A stretch of 64,000 nt of DNA from Engraulis encrasicolus. Its lineage: Eukaryota > Chordata > Actinopteri > Clupeiformes > Engraulidae. Each line of letters begins with the position of its first letter. Within the stretch, counting starts at the first letter, position 1. The translations under genes were made by a program, and so were the position numbers. The stretch covers positions 24,893,002 to 24,957,001 of the forward strand of contig NC_085872.1 in the NCBI RefSeq assembly GCF_034702125.1, in the 5' to 3' direction. Under the pieces are notes generated by a model, which saw only the letters and a list, made by a program, of their open reading frames with translations, was not told the DNA's origin and did not search any database. Below, in pieces: positions 63,167 to 64,000 of the stretch.

Positions 63167-64000
63167 GTATGCCAACACTAAACAAAGATGGAATCATGAG
63201 GGGTCGAGGATGAACCTTCAGTTCTAATATGTAGTCAAGACACTGCAGTCCGATGTAGAGGTTGACTGACAAAAAAAAAACAGAGACAGCATAAAATTTC
63301 CTATTTTCCTTATTTGTCTGCTGTGCTAGCATTTCTGATTAATTGCATTCTAAGTGTCTCGTGGCATTTTCAAAGTGATGTTCCTTATATTCTAACTGGA
63401 CCGGGGCCCTCTTTCTGCTTGGAAAGTAAAGTGGCCCAGTCAACGTGGCATACAGTACATACCTGCATAAATAAGCTAGCATTGCATACCCACATGAAGC
63501 ACTGCTGCATATGAAATGTCCTCTGCATATACTACCTACATGAATAGACCTTCACACACACACACACACACACAGGGCTCGTGTACATACTGGTACATCC
63601 ATGAATTGGCCTATCTACTTGTACGAATACATGACTACACACATGTACATAAATACATACATACAGTACATACTATACATGCATACATACTGTACGCATA
63701 CTATACATAGGCCTACATACATATACGTACGTACATGCATGCACCACACACACGCACACATGCACGCACACGCACACACTTTAACACACACACACACACA
63801 CACACACACAAGCAAAATGTGAAACAACGCATGCGAAGCAGTGCTCATGCTTGTGAACCCGCGCACCGAAACACAGCAATTAAAGGAAGAATTTGATTCC
63901 TGACAATAGAGTCTGAGGCTCGGCAGCACTCGCCGTTCCAGGGACACTCATTAACTGAGCCAAAACATCCCGACCCCTCGTCCATCCCGGCACAACTGTG
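63167..64000. other. Intergenic with short CA and CATA repeats
   Basis: CA runs at 63554-63574 and 63785-63810, CATACATAC-type repeats at 63650-63730. The last 130 bases are unique and non-coding as far as I can see. Confidence 0.7.

Overview
This is vertebrate nuclear DNA, almost certainly from a ray-finned (teleost) fish. The evidence is spliced genes with GT-AG introns, fish-type protein sequences, many (TG)n/(GA)n arrays longer than 50 bp, and dense small DNA transposons and tRNA-derived SINEs. The SINE and MITE families resemble ones I associate with herring-like fishes, but that is recollection only.

Three protein genes are present, in the order and orientation kcnb2 (+), rpl7 (-), rdh10 (+). 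The same order and strands occur on human chromosome 8. kcnb2 (243-17255) encodes a Kv2.2-type voltage-gated potassium channel in two coding exons split by a 14.5-kb intron. Its probable 2-kb 3' UTR runs to about 19295. rpl7 (33878 down to about 22620) encodes ribosomal protein eL8/uL30 family member L7 in six coding exons plus a final exon that is only 3' UTR. It has a 5'TOP/NRF1/CCAAT promoter and a candidate C/D-box snoRNA in intron 3. rdh10 (36200-37986) encodes retinol dehydrogenase 10 in six small exons with introns under 180 bp. TERF1 and SBSPON, which separate KCNB2 from RPL7 in mammals, are not here.

Region by region: 1-242 is the 5' flank or upstream intron; 822-15275 is the kcnb2 intron, with seven long dinucleotide arrays and two hAT MITEs; 17256-22620 is 3' UTR plus a convergent intergenic gap holding a Tc1/mariner-type MITE; 22689-32444 is rpl7 introns swollen by nested transposons; 33880-36199 is the divergent rpl7/rdh10 gap with a LINE fragment; 38466-64000 is gene-free as far as I can tell, filled with MITEs, SINEs, LINE pieces, a Penelope-like tail with a hammerhead-like motif, simple repeats and one 1.9-kb palindromic transposon.

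The three genes do not form a pathway. kcnb2 sets membrane excitability, rpl7 is part of the 60S ribosome, and rdh10 makes retinaldehyde for retinoic acid. The shared neighbourhood is ancestral synteny. The least familiar objects are the 1.9-kb palindrome at 61246-63166, whose two arms each carry the same short ORF with a YDGNWW motif; the intronic snoRNA candidate; and several nested insertions whose target sites can be read off a second copy. I see no defence, operon-like or other clearly new biochemical system.
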